From assembly GCF_002902965.1 (NCBI RefSeq), contig NZ_CP026107.1, forward strand, positions 930,001 to 994,000: a stretch of 64,000 nucleotides of DNA, in the 5' to 3' direction. The position numbers were made by a program, and so were the translations under genes. Position 1 is the first letter of the stretch. Every line of letters begins with the position of its first letter. The notes beneath the pieces were generated by a model that worked only from the letters and a program-made list of their open reading frames with translations, was not told where the DNA came from and made no database searches. Positions 18,599 to 27,385 of the stretch are shown piece after piece. Source of the stretch: Paraburkholderia hospita. GTDB lineage: Bacteria > Pseudomonadota > Gammaproteobacteria > Burkholderiales > Burkholderiaceae.

Positions 18599-20191
18599 AT
18601 GAGCGATCCGTTCTACCTTGCGCTCGAGCCGCGTCGCGCGGACAGCGACGAGGGGCTGCGTGCGCGCGTCGCCGATCCTGTGTGGTTTCTGTCGCGCCAG
18701 TGGCAACTGGGCGAGCAGCAGGGTGAGGATGCATCGTCGCCCGTGGCCGTGCGCTGCGCGCCGCTGCACATTCCCATCAGCTACGACCGCGCGCGTCCGG
18801 ACCTCGACCCCACGGTGATTCCAGCCGAGGCATTGCTGGAGGCAGAGCCGGGCGACTGGTGGACGATTGGCCGCCGCGTGCGGCTCGGGCGTGCCGCAGC
18901 GCCGCTGCTCGACGCGACGGTGATCGGGCGCCTGAAGATGGGCCGGCTGCCGGCCCCGTACGAAGCGCTGGCTAAGGAAGTGGACGGGCGCGCTGTGTTC
19001 CTCGCCGGTCATCTGGCCGGTCACACGATGTGGGCGGAGGTGCCGTCGCCCGCGGCCGACCGCTGGTCATCATCTCAATTGCACTTTGACGCGCGCTTCG
19101 AGGCGGGCGGCACGGCGTTGCAAGTGCGTGAGCATCTGGGAGGCGATGTCGAGTGGTTCACCGTGGACGGCGCGCTGGGAACACTGACCGTGACGCGAGC
19201 CGTCGCACCCGCCGATCCGCATGAAGTGATTCCCGGCCGGCTCGATTACCCCGGCGCGCCGCAGCCGCGGTGGTGGCAACTCGAAGACCACGCCGTCGAT
19301 ATCGGCGGTTTCGCGCCTGACCGCTCGCATTTCCCGACCATGCTGCTGATCGATGCGGTGCTCGCGCATGCGGACGACTGGTTCACCTTCCCGGTCCGTC
19401 CACCCGCCGATCCCAGTCAGAATCCGTCGAGCGGGGTGTTGGTGACGCTCGAAGGCGTGACGGTGCGCGACAGCTTCGGCGAGACCTGGAATCTGTCGGC
19501 ACCCAGCGCAAGCGGCCCCGACGCGTGGTCGCTGTTCCACACAGCCGGGCTGGCCGAGTCGTCTCTCGTCGTCTGGCCGGTCGCTGTCGCGCCGCTGACG
19601 GGCCCTGCGCTCGACGAACTGCTGATCGGCGTCGATGAGGACGCCAACCTCGCGTGGGCCGTCGAGTTGCGCGCGGATGGACTGCAAGTGCTCGCGAGCG
19701 CCGATACAGCGACCGCGCTCGCGCAGGGCACGCGAACGGGCACGCGCGAATTTCGCTATTTGCCGTCCACCACCTTGCCGGATGGCTGGCATCCGTATCA
19801 GCGGATTCGTATCGGCGATCCGACGCCAGGCGGCGCGGTCGTCAGTACGGCGAATGATCCGGGCGCGGGAGATGGGCGCTCGGGTGGCTGGCGCCAGGGC
19901 GTGCTGGCCGACCTCACCGGGATGTATCCGCGGCCCCGGCCCGGCCCCGTATCACGCCTGATCGGCGGGCCGTCGGGCGCGGGCCTTGGACGCGGGCACA
20001 TGCTCGCCTCGCGCGCGATACCCAGCAATGGCGTCATGCTGCGACGGCGCGCGATGCTCGCGCGCGACACCTCCGGCCGACCGGTCCTGTGGGTCGAGCG
20101 CAGCGCGGCGCCCGTAGCCGGGCCGCCGACATCGCACCTGCGGTTCGACGTTTTCGCCGAGAACTCGGTATCGAAGCGGGGAGGCGGGTGA
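18599..20191 (+). CDS. Hypothetical protein, fourth gene of five-gene operon (530 aa)
   Basis: The protein opens MSDPFYLALEPRRADSDEGL and then has a striking aromatic motif, DPVWFLSRQWQLGEQQGED (residues 27-45), that I believe recurs in homologues from other phyla. The middle is beta-rich with many Trp (GDWWTIGRR, PRWWQLEDHAVDIGGF). The C-terminus is Gly/Pro/Arg-rich (PRPRPGPVSRLIGGPSGAG). No enzymatic motif or signal peptide is seen. Its TGA overlaps the ATG of the next gene (TGATG at 20189-20193), so it is translationally coupled to the multidomain protease, for which it may be a substrate, chaperone or inhibitor (inference). Confidence 0.8.
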   Translation: MSDPFYLALEPRRADSDEGLRARVADPVWFLSRQWQLGEQQGEDASSPVAVRCAPLHIPISYDRARPDLDPTVIPAEALLEAEPGDWWTIGRRVRLGRAAAPLLDATVIGRLKMGRLPAPYEALAKEVDGRAVFLAGHLAGHTMWAEVPSPAADRWSSSQLHFDARFEAGGTALQVREHLGGDVEWFTVDGALGTLTVTRAVAPADPHEVIPGRLDYPGAPQPRWWQLEDHAVDIGGFAPDRSHFPTMLLIDAVLAHADDWFTFPVRPPADPSQNPSSGVLVTLEGVTVRDSFGETWNLSAPSASGPDAWSLFHTAGLAESSLVVWPVAVAPLTGPALDELLIGVDEDANLAWAVELRADGLQVLASADTATALAQGTRTGTREFRYLPSTTLPDGWHPYQRIRIGDPTPGGAVVSTANDPGAGDGRSGGWRQGVLADLTGMYPRPRPGPVSRLIGGPSGAGLGRGHMLASRAIPSNGVMLRRRAMLARDTSGRPVLWVERSAAPVAGPPTSHLRFDVFAENSVSKRGGG

Positions 20192-23100
20192 TGGCCTTCG
20201 TTGACGTGCAACTGATCGATGGACTCGGGTTGCCGTATATCGCGGGCGCCGAGGCGGGGCTCGCCGATCCTCAGCTCGATCCTCTTTTCGACGCTGCATG
20301 GCAGGGCCTGCTCGCGGCTTTTCCCGGCCTGAGCCTGCAGCCCTTGTTCGATAGCCTGCCCGTTGAGCAACTGGCTGACCTCGTGGATGCCGTGCGCCTT
20401 GCCGGCAACGAACCGCCCGACCCGTTCGTATGGTTCACGTTGCCGTGCGAGGACGCCGCAGCACAGGCGCTCGCCACAGCCGCGAGCGCGCTGCCGATGG
20501 TGCGATTTGCCGGCGTGCGCGACAAGACGTATCTGCCTGTTTCCTATGGCACGAACCCCGATGCGCAGCGCACGCTGCAGATCCAGCCGTCGCCGAACGG
20601 CGTCGATGCCGTCTATGCGTGGGACGTCGCCGGCGGGTCCGGCGACGGCGCACGTGTCGCCGACATCGAAAGCGGCTGGCTTCTGACGCACGAGGAACTG
20701 ATCGGCGCGCGGGTGCGCAAGCTGTCGGTGTTCGGATCGGCTCTTGTCGATCACGGTACGGGCGTCGTTGGCATCGTGGCCGGCTCGGACAACGGAGTCG
20801 GGACAATCGGCATCGCGCCCGGTGCGGCCGTAGACCTTGTAACGGAGGATCGCGGCGGGGTAGCGAACCGCGCCGCAGCCATCGCCGTGGCAACCGCAAA
20901 CCTCTCCAGCGGCGATATCCTGCTGATCGAGGGCGCGCTGCCCTTCACGCCGACACCCGAGCCGGCCATCCTGGTGGAGTTCGATCCCGCCGTGCAGGCG
21001 GCCATCGGCATCGCAGTGGGCCGTGGCATCACGGTGATCGAGCCGGCGGGCAACGGCGGCGTCGACCTGGACCAGTTCCCCTTCCTGGCCCACACGCGGC
21101 CTGATTCGCTCACCTTCAGCGGTGCGATCGTCGTTGGCGCGGGTGAGTTTTCGGGCCCGCCGTCCGATCAATGGGCGCGCACGTTTTCGTCGTTCGGCAG
21201 CCGGGTCGACTGCTTTGCGGCGGGCGCCGCGATTCGCGCGCCGGCGGCGAGCGCACCCAACGCTTACCAGAGCTTCAGCGGCACGTCGGGGGCATCGGCG
21301 ATTATTGCTGCGAGTGCAGCGCTGCTGCAGTCGATGACGCGCGCCGCTACGGGAGGGACGCTTCTGCCCGCCGACGTGCGCCGGCTGTTCCGGAGCGCGT
21401 CGCTGGGCGTGCTGCCGGACGATCCGCTCGGCGCGCGCATCGGCGCGATGCCGGACCTGCGCAAGATCATCCGTGCGCAAGGACTCGCGCGTGTGCTGCC
21501 TGTGGCGGGCGCCACGTCCGGCGGGGACGCGCTGTTCATCGTCCATCTCGACGCCGACAACCGGATGGTGCGGCGGCATTGGACATTCTTCACAGGCTGG
21601 GGTCGGCCGCTCACCGCAGACCCGCCGAACGACCGCTTCGAACTGGTCGCCGCACAACCCGCTGCGATCTCGACGGAGGAAACGCAGCCGCTCGCACGGC
21701 TGCGGCACGACGCGTTCTTCGGCGGCGCGGGCGGCATCCAGCATATGTTCTGGGATTCGCTGGGCCAACAGGGCGATGTTTCGAAGCCGGTGGTCGCAAC
21801 CGGGCTGGTCGCGGAAGGGCGCGCGGTCGCGGTGGCGCTGCCGACACCGGACCGGCTGCTGCTGGCGGCGACCAATCCGCAAGGGCGACTCGTCGTGTTC
21901 GTCGGCGACCTGCAAACGCTGCTGGCGGGCATGAGCGCGCCGCTGGTCCTCGATTCCGTAGCGAGCTATCGCCGTGTCGCGGGGCCCGTACTGGCCTCGC
22001 GCGGCGCAGGCAGTGCCGACGTGGTCGCGATCGAAGACGGCGGCAGCTTCAAGTGGTACACGGGCAACGTCCTCGCGACGGTCGGGACGGGCTGGAGCGG
22101 AGCCGTTACCGACCCGAGCGGCGTGGCGTTCGAGCCCGGCGCGCGGCCGGCGCTGCTGGCGCTCGACGGCAGGTTGATTGCCGCGGCGGTTGGCTCGGAG
22201 GGCTGGTTGCGGGCAATCGACATCGATCCCGCCTCGCAGACGATCGCCGAGCCGGTCGTCGTCGACGTGCAGGCGACCATCGACACGCTCGGGCCGCTCG
22301 CCCTCGCGCTGGCTGGCAACCGCGTCGTGGTTATCGCCGTCGACACCGAACGTGTGCTGCGTGCCGCGACACGCGCCATCGCTGGCGGCGACTGGACGCC
22401 GCTGCTGCCGATCGTCTCGGATACCGCGATCAGCCCGCTCGGCGGCGTCACGGCGGTGTCGATCGATCTGGGCGTGATGGCGATCGCGGTCGACGTCGGC
22501 GGGACGATCCGGTCGGCGCTGTCGGCCAATGGGCTCGAATGGACCGCGCTCGCTCCGCTGTCCCCGTTGGCGGAACCAGCGGACTTCACCGAGACGTCGC
22601 CGCTGCGCTCCGCGCGCCTGACGGGCGATCCCGTGCTGCGGTCGTGCCTCGCTGGCGAGCACCGCATGATGGCGGGCGAAGATGGCCTGCCGGTCATGCG
22701 GCTTCAGCAGGCCCTGATCGATCTTGGACAGCCTGTGGGTCCGGCGGGTGCCGATGGTGCGTTCGGCCCGGACACGGGCGCCGCCGTGGCGGCCTACAAG
22801 GCGGACAAAGGGTTGGTTCCTGATGATCCCGTCGTCGGACCGGGAACGACGCGGGCTCTCGACGCCGACCTGCTGTTCGAGCCGCCGGGACTTGATCCGA
22901 CCTTCGCCGAATTCAGCCCGTTTGTCGTCGAACATCGGCTCGAACAGTTCGTCGCGCTCGAGCTTGCGTCGCTCCTGCATGCGCCGCTCGATTCCTGGCG
23001 ACACATGCTCGGCCGCTCGGCGCTGGCGCTTCTGAGTTCGGGAGCGCTTCTCGGGATCGTCGCGCGCAGCCGCCTGGACGATCTGAAAGAGCGCTTCACG

Positions 23101-23850
23101 CGGACCGCCGACTCGATGCAGCGCGGAATGAGCGCCGATACGCTCTTCAGCCAGGCGGCCGATTCGAACAATCCGGCAGTCACGATGATGTTCTCAAGCG
23201 GTGGCACGATCAAATCGTTCATTGTCGTGAACGACACGACGATTCTCGGACGTGAAACGATCGTGCGCCGTGTCGATGGCACGCTTGCGCCCGTGACCTT
23301 GCAGGGCGTTCTCGTGCACGAACTGACGCACGCGCGCAATGCATCTGCTCTCGAAGCACTGCGGGCAACGGCCGATACGGATGCGCTGGTGTACGCCGAC
23401 ACCGCTCTGGCGCAGGCTCGTTCCGCCACGGGTAGCCCGAGTGCGAATGTGTTCCGGTCATTCGTTTCCGAGCTGACCGCGCGACATGTGCACTGGGTCG
23501 TGCTGAGGGAACTTGCGGGCACGCCAGGGAGTCTTGCCGTGCTGTCACTGCCGGCGGATCAACTGGCCGAGGCGGCGTTGATCTACTTCGTCGAGATTTC
23601 GCATCTGTTCGACTCGAATGGCTACATTGCTGGCATCAATGCGCAACACGACGCAAAGCGGTTCAGCCAGTTGGCGTTGTGGCTGAAGCATTGCGCCGAT
23701 CAATCGTTCAGTGATGTCGAGGATCAGGACAGGCAGTCGACGCTAGTGTTTCAGGCGGCCGCGCGGGTGTGTGCCGAATGGGCTGTGGACGGGCCTCTGG
23801 ATGTGCCCGACGAGAGCGGTCTTTATCCTTTGCCTGACGATTTTGTATAG
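20191..23850 (+). CDS. Multidomain protein: subtilisin-like (S8) protease, peptidoglycan-binding-type domain and HELTH zincin
   Basis: Domains of this 1219-residue protein, counting from the ATG at 20191: an N-terminal region (1-150) that could serve as a prodomain; an S8 fold with Asp158 in RVADIESGW, His188 in VDHGTGVVG, oxyanion Asn288 in EPAGNGG and Ser366 in SGTSGASA; a beta-rich, propeller-like region (about 440-800); a peptidoglycan-binding-like helical bundle (828-892, LPVMRLQQALIDLGQ then GAFGPDTGAAVAAYK); and a C-terminal part with a zinc-protease motif VHELTHARN (His1043, Glu1044, His1047). The third zinc ligand is not certain. No signal peptide is seen. Two peptidase sites in one chain are unusual. 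The start overlaps the previous stop and follows GGGGAGG; an open frame continuing to 20089 only shadows the previous gene. Confidence 0.85.
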   Translation: MAFVDVQLIDGLGLPYIAGAEAGLADPQLDPLFDAAWQGLLAAFPGLSLQPLFDSLPVEQLADLVDAVRLAGNEPPDPFVWFTLPCEDAAAQALATAASALPMVRFAGVRDKTYLPVSYGTNPDAQRTLQIQPSPNGVDAVYAWDVAGGSGDGARVADIESGWLLTHEELIGARVRKLSVFGSALVDHGTGVVGIVAGSDNGVGTIGIAPGAAVDLVTEDRGGVANRAAAIAVATANLSSGDILLIEGALPFTPTPEPAILVEFDPAVQAAIGIAVGRGITVIEPAGNGGVDLDQFPFLAHTRPDSLTFSGAIVVGAGEFSGPPSDQWARTFSSFGSRVDCFAAGAAIRAPAASAPNAYQSFSGTSGASAIIAASAALLQSMTRAATGGTLLPADVRRLFRSASLGVLPDDPLGARIGAMPDLRKIIRAQGLARVLPVAGATSGGDALFIVHLDADNRMVRRHWTFFTGWGRPLTADPPNDRFELVAAQPAAISTEETQPLARLRHDAFFGGAGGIQHMFWDSLGQQGDVSKPVVATGLVAEGRAVAVALPTPDRLLLAATNPQGRLVVFVGDLQTLLAGMSAPLVLDSVASYRRVAGPVLASRGAGSADVVAIEDGGSFKWYTGNVLATVGTGWSGAVTDPSGVAFEPGARPALLALDGRLIAAAVGSEGWLRAIDIDPASQTIAEPVVVDVQATIDTLGPLALALAGNRVVVIAVDTERVLRAATRAIAGGDWTPLLPIVSDTAISPLGGVTAVSIDLGVMAIAVDVGGTIRSALSANGLEWTALAPLSPLAEPADFTETSPLRSARLTGDPVLRSCLAGEHRMMAGEDGLPVMRLQQALIDLGQPVGPAGADGAFGPDTGAAVAAYKADKGLVPDDPVVGPGTTRALDADLLFEPPGLDPTFAEFSPFVVEHRLEQFVALELASLLHAPLDSWRHMLGRSALALLSSGALLGIVARSRLDDLKERFTRTADSMQRGMSADTLFSQAADSNNPAVTMMFSSGGTIKSFIVVNDTTILGRETIVRRVDGTLAPVTLQGVLVHELTHARNASALEALRATADTDALVYADTALAQARSATGSPSANVFRSFVSELTARHVHWVVLRELAGTPGSLAVLSLPADQLAEAALIYFVEISHLFDSNGYIAGINAQHDAKRFSQLALWLKHCADQSFSDVEDQDRQSTLVFQAAARVCAEWAVDGPLDVPDESGLYPLPDDFV

Positions 23851-24621
23851 CGCTATGTGTTGGTTTGACGAAGGAGAGGGTGGGGAGGATGGTTTGCCGG
23901 ACGCCGTGTGCGCGTCTGAGTGTGCTCAGGAACGTGACGGGCGGGATCGTTTCGGTCGAGTTATCAAGTCAAAAATGGAAGTCGTCGGCCAGATATCAAT
24001 TGTCCCTCGAGGGCGATAGAAACAGACCTTGCAAGATGGCGATTCTTGCGCAGCGCCATCGTAACGGGTTTGTTGTATTCGCTCGTGCGTTCGCGGACCG
24101 CGATTGTTGATGGTGAGCCGACACGTCGCGTCTCAGAGCAGCCATGCGCGTTCATTCGCTCATTCGATTCCTTGGCGATTCAAGCGGCGACTCCGCCTCG
24201 ATAAGCGGTCGTTGCATCTGCAACAGGGAAAATGACGAAATGTCGGCCTTAGCCGACATTCAGCTATCGGCAACGGTGTGACGGCTTTACGTTGCTTTCC
24301 GCCCATTCGCAGCTCGGCAGATTCTGTCCACCGGCCGCGCTCTCGTGGGCGGCGCCTCCCGCGAAGGGAATCACAGATCCGCCATTACCGGAATTTCTAA
24401 AGATTCGCCGGAAAGACTTTTGCCTCACTGAATACGCTTAGCGCTCAGTGGCGGCATGCGCGTCTGGCGGCCGGGAAAGATAACGATCATGTAATGATCG
24501 GGTCAGCATCGGGACAGGCACCACTGCCGAGAATGAAGGAACTACTCATCGACGCCGATGGGGAGGCTCAAGGTCGCGTTCATGGTGAATGTGGCCGCTA
24601 CGCTCCCAAAGGGGAACCATC
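23851..24621. other. Long intergenic region after the five-gene operon
   Basis: About 770 bases without a convincing gene; the frames at 23865-24110 and 24558-24980 lack ribosome sites and family character. GC falls sharply compared with the operon. A perfect hairpin, AATGTCGGC-loop-GCCGACATT, is present at about 24238-24259 and belongs to a short intergenic motif seen elsewhere in the window. No T-run follows it. This region probably marks the right edge of the operon-bearing segment. Confidence 0.5.
24238..24259. repeat. Palindromic intergenic hairpin (ATGTCGGC/GCCGACAT)
   Basis: The sequence reads AATGTCGGC, four-base loop, GCCGACATT, a nine-base perfect stem. Related short strings (TGTCGGCAATGGCCGA and variants) occur at about 27178-27202, 31929-31962 and 37158-37176, all in gene-free stretches. 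It is most likely a degenerate copy of a dispersed intergenic repeat rather than a terminator, as no T-tract follows. Confidence 0.45.
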
Positions 24622-24936
24622 ATGAAAGCACTGGTCAAGGCCGTACTGATTGCCTGCGCGCTGAGCGCATCTACATTCGCGTTTGCCGAAACCTCAACCG
24701 CGCCGGTGACTCGCGCCGAGGTACAAGCCGATCTCGTCCGGGTCGAACAAGCCGGTTATCGTCCAGCAGCGAAGGATCCGTACTATCCCTCCGACATCCA
24801 GGCGGCCGAGGCGAAGGTCGCGGCGCAACGCCAAACGCCCGAGGCGGCGTCGGTCGGCGGCGTGCCGACGGGCGCCTCACAGGCCGGCGCGCCTCTTGCG
24901 CTGAACGACGCGCAGCCGGTCTACGATCACCATTGA
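24622..24936 (+). CDS. DUF4148-family small exported protein
   Basis: The 104-residue protein has a Sec signal peptide, MKALVKAVLIACALSASTFA then FAET, followed by the DUF4148 core VTRAEVQADLVRVEQAGYRP then AAKDPYYPSDIQAAEAKVA. DUF4148 proteins are abundant small periplasmic proteins of Burkholderiaceae with unknown function. The ATG follows AAAGGGGAACCATC. The C-terminus is low complexity (GVPTGASQAGAPLALNDAQ). It is monocistronic. Confidence 0.85.
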   Translation: MKALVKAVLIACALSASTFAFAETSTAPVTRAEVQADLVRVEQAGYRPAAKDPYYPSDIQAAEAKVAAQRQTPEAASVGGVPTGASQAGAPLALNDAQPVYDHH

Positions 24937-25222
24937 AGCACGTCATGTTGCCGGCCGCTGCCGGACCCGGTCCGGCGTAAGAGGGACGCGTCTTAGCCTG
25001 AACTCTTGAAGCGCGCGGCACGCTGTTCCACGCCGCGTCCTTTCTTTGATGGTAACGCACCAACATTTTCTCCGTGCTCGGCACTCGTACGACCGGCAGC
25101 AACGGCGGTACCGTCAATTTTATTGCCCCGCTCGACACCATCGCATATCGGAGCGCGACGTTGTGGTCTCGCTTACATTCCGCCGCTGCTATGCCTGCTC
25201 GTGACGCCCATTAAGACAACAC

Positions 25223-25567
25223 TTGGATTCCAGAACGATTCAATCGATCAGGGCACACCTGATGGTCGCCTCGCTAGCCGCGATCGCAATTGACGCAAGC
25301 GTTCTTGCGGTGATGGGACTATTCAATGTGCCGGAGTCGGCCTTCGAAACGACGATCTTTCGGATCGCGGTGATTTTTGGCGTATCTCTCGCGATATTCT
25401 GGGCACGAAGTCTGGCGCTCATATCCTATCGATCGGCTCTGCGACAGGGTCACATTTTGATGGCCACTGAAATCGAAGACATACATCTGTCTGAAGCGTG
25501 TCCCTTCCGACCACTCGTGATACTGCACTTTCGACTGTCGGGTGTTTCGCGAAATCTGATTCGATAG
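25223..25567 (+). CDS. Possible two-helix membrane protein (doubtful)
   Basis: The open frame encodes 114 residues with two hydrophobic segments, LMVASLAAIAIDASVLAVMG and TIFRIAVIFGVSLAIFWARS, then a polar tail. The first codon would be TTG at 25223, or ATG at 25262, neither with a good ribosome site. The hydrophobic pattern argues for coding, while the poor start and lack of recognised family argue against it. A real gene may be only partly preserved here. Confidence 0.35.
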   Translation: MDSRTIQSIRAHLMVASLAAIAIDASVLAVMGLFNVPESAFETTIFRIAVIFGVSLAIFWARSLALISYRSALRQGHILMATEIEDIHLSEACPFRPLVILHFRLSGVSRNLIR

Positions 25568-25945
25568 CGATTCGATTCGCTCAACTTTCACATAGGATGG
25601 ATGGTTCCAAATGCGTGGGAATAAGCGCTATGGACCCTGCCCGCCACCCTTGGGTCCGTCCGCCATGGCGTGAGCCCAGCAAGGATTCGTCATTGATACG
25701 CTATGCAAAACAAACTTATCGCAATCGCGTCCACTGGGTCACTGGTTGCTGTTGCCGACTCTTTTTTTTCGGTTGCCGAGATTGGCGTGAAGCGCCTTGA
25801 TGTCGACCTCCTCGTGGAATGGGCGGCATTGGTGAACTCGTGACCCGATCACGGCGTGTCGGCAACCGGTTCACTTTTGCATCGGCAGCAACAACCCTTT
25901 CGGCCTGCTAGACTGAAAGTTCCCCTGCAAGCTATGGAGGGAGAC
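25568..25945. other. Intergenic region, no supported gene
   Basis: Nothing is firmly supported. A 46-codon frame starting MQNKLIAIASTGSLVAVADS (25703-25843) has a protein-like composition but no Shine-Dalgarno, and a 20-codon frame at about 25611 is Pro-rich. Either could be a small gene; I do not call them. Confidence 0.3.
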
Positions 25946-26134
25946 ATGACGACCGTCTACGTCGTGAAGACTGGCGAGAAGTTCCTCTGCACCGCAGAGG
26001 ACGGCGATATCGGCATGGCGCCGGAGATTAAGGAAGCCACGGCCTTTCTCTCGTATGAGGAAGCGAACAAAATCGCGAACGAGCACGCCGACCCCGGATA
26101 CGAAATCGTGGCCGTCGACCGTACGAGACCCTGA
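25946..26134 (+). CDS. Small conserved hypothetical protein (62 aa)
   Basis: The protein begins MTTVYVVKTGEKFLCTAEDG and ends in an EANKIANEHADPGYEIVAVD pattern. It is a compact alpha/beta sequence with one Cys. GGAGGGAGAC directly before the ATG is a strong ribosome site. I recall similar proteins in Burkholderia but no function. The stop codon lies immediately before a tRNA-like remnant (26137), so the gene 3' end may be a fusion produced by insertion at that site. Confidence 0.65.
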   Translation: MTTVYVVKTGEKFLCTAEDGDIGMAPEIKEATAFLSYEEANKIANEHADPGYEIVAVDRTRP

Positions 26135-26136
26135 TG

Positions 26137-26206
26137 AGGAGTTCAGCGGCAGTTCGTCGGACTCATAACTCGAAGGTCGTAGGTTCAAATCCTACCCCCG
26201 CAACTA
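26137..26206 (+). tRNA. Initiator-tRNA-fMet-like remnant (5' acceptor strand lost, mismatched anticodon stem)
   Basis: The sequence follows the bacterial tRNA-fMet pattern: a D-arm-like GTTCAGCGGCAGTTCG, an anticodon loop CTCATAA (anticodon CAT), the variable segment AAGGTCG, a perfect T arm GTAGGTTCAAATCCTAC and a 3' strand CCCCGCA followed by ACTA instead of ACCA. The 5' side has no partner for CCCCGCA, and the anticodon stem has an A-C mismatch, so it should not be functional. Such a 3'-biased fragment is what integration into a tRNA gene leaves behind; it is a candidate attachment-site scar. Confidence 0.6.
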
Positions 26207-26319
26207 GGTGCAGTAAGGCGTTGCGCGATTCAGGCCATTTTCGCCACCGGGTTTGTCGTCGAATTTGGGCGCTATGTGGGCGCTGGCCGCGAAAATCCGG
26301 CAAAAACCGTCACACCATC

Positions 26320-26345
26320 AAACCCGCCTGCGAGCGGGTTTTTTG
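26320..26345 (+). terminator. Rho-independent terminator
   Basis: AACCCGC, six-base loop, GCGGGTT followed by TTTT forms a classical stem plus T-run. Its plus-strand orientation fits termination of transcription coming from the 25946 gene and the tRNA-like region. It is 38 bases from the 3' end of the convergent gene at 26384. Confidence 0.8.
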
Positions 26346-26383
26346 TTTTCGGCGCGAGCTTGCGCCGGTCCTCTCCGCTCCCG

Positions 26384-26890
26384 TCAGGCAGCAGCGAGTT
26401 CTTCCTTGATTTCGTGGTACTTCTCCCACGCCTGCTCGGAAACGCGAACTTCATCGTGCCATGCTGCTTCGGCTGCTTCCCGCGCCGCCTTGGCCGCGAG
26501 CACGACATCCTCAGTGACGTCGCCTTTCTTGTGCGCTACGACCATCGCCTTGTAATGCGCCACCGCGACGGACTTGTGGTGTTCCTTCGCCAGTTTTTCT
26601 TCCTTGGCAATATGCACGAGTTTCAGCACGTACTTGAGCAGTTCCTCTTTGCTTCTGAACTTCGGCTTCACCCTCGGATACTCGGCAAAGTACGTATCCC
26701 AGGCCGCTACACTTTCCGCGCAGTGCGCGATGTATTCACTGTAAGCCGCTTTCTTTTCCTCGCCGGGCGGAAGGGCTTCGAATCTGTGCCTTGCCGCGTT
26801 TTTCACCGTTGACACTTCGATCGCCTTGACGAGCACGGGCGGTTTCAGCAGCCGTACCCTATAGAGCAGTTTCTTGAGCAGTTCCATCAT
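26384..26890 (-). CDS. Hypothetical helical protein (168 aa)
   Basis: The protein begins MMELLKKLLYRVRLLKPPVL and is almost entirely helical, rich in Lys, Glu and Ala (AAKAAREAAEAAWHDEVRVS). GGAGAGAGAA before the ATG at 26890 supports this start rather than a GTG eight codons earlier. There is no signal peptide and no known motif. The terminator at 26320 is on the other strand. I do not recognise a family. Confidence 0.6.
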   Translation of the reverse strand: MMELLKKLLYRVRLLKPPVLVKAIEVSTVKNAARHRFEALPPGEEKKAAYSEYIAHCAESVAAWDTYFAEYPRVKPKFRSKEELLKYVLKLVHIAKEEKLAKEHHKSVAVAHYKAMVVAHKKGDVTEDVVLAAKAAREAAEAAWHDEVRVSEQAWEKYHEIKEELAAA

Positions 26891-27385
26891 TTCTCTCTCC
26901 GACAGTTGGTGCACACCTGCTTGCGGCTCTCCGGGCGCGTGCCGGTGTTCTTACGAGTTAACGATAGGACTGCGCAGATGCCGCAGACCGTGGTGAAACG
27001 CTGATGATCACGCTGATTGCCCGTCGTAAGCCGAAGCCGTTACCAGAACTACAGTAATCCCATGACCGAGAAGGGTCGCGGAGTATGAGTTTGCCGCTAG
27101 AGGAAACTGCCTTCCGGCTGCTCGATCTCGCCACCGTCAGCAAACGGCCGCATTGCTGACGTAGAACCCAGCATGGCCGAATGTCGGCAATGGCCGAGAA
27201 CTCGCTAGGGCATTCGCCCCCGCGAATGGCCACTGTAGTCCGACATCGTTGAGCAACGCGGGCGTTGGATCGGTCGAAAAGGCTTTGTCCCTGCCCAATT
27301 GCTTCCAGACGGGCAAGGAGTGCCCGCGAGGCGGCCAGCGTGTGGCTTACTGTGTTCGATTTGGTTCGACGTGCCACGATACGAG
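26891..27385. other. Intergenic region with palindromic motif
   Basis: There is no convincing gene in this 495-base stretch. It contains the intergenic motif GAATGTCGGCAATGGCCGAG at about 27179-27198, and an inverted string GTCAGCAA/TTGCTGAC around 27137-27160. The frames at 26958-27377 on the minus strand have no ribosome site or recognisable content. Confidence 0.45.

Noticed and set aside
19798..23004. A 1068-codon minus-strand frame opposite the protease gene
   Set aside because: Shadow of the plus-strand S8/zincin gene, with Arg-rich composition and no ribosome site.
10149..23850. Contractile-injection (eCIS/tail) gene cluster
   Set aside because: No sheath, tube, baseplate, spike or AAA ATPase gene is present; only the peptidoglycan-binding-like domain and HELTH motif recall such clusters.
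25082..25120. Possible transposon end or attachment site near the GACCGGCAGCAACGG string
   Set aside because: No transposase or inverted end pairs with it; it fits the dispersed intergenic motif better.
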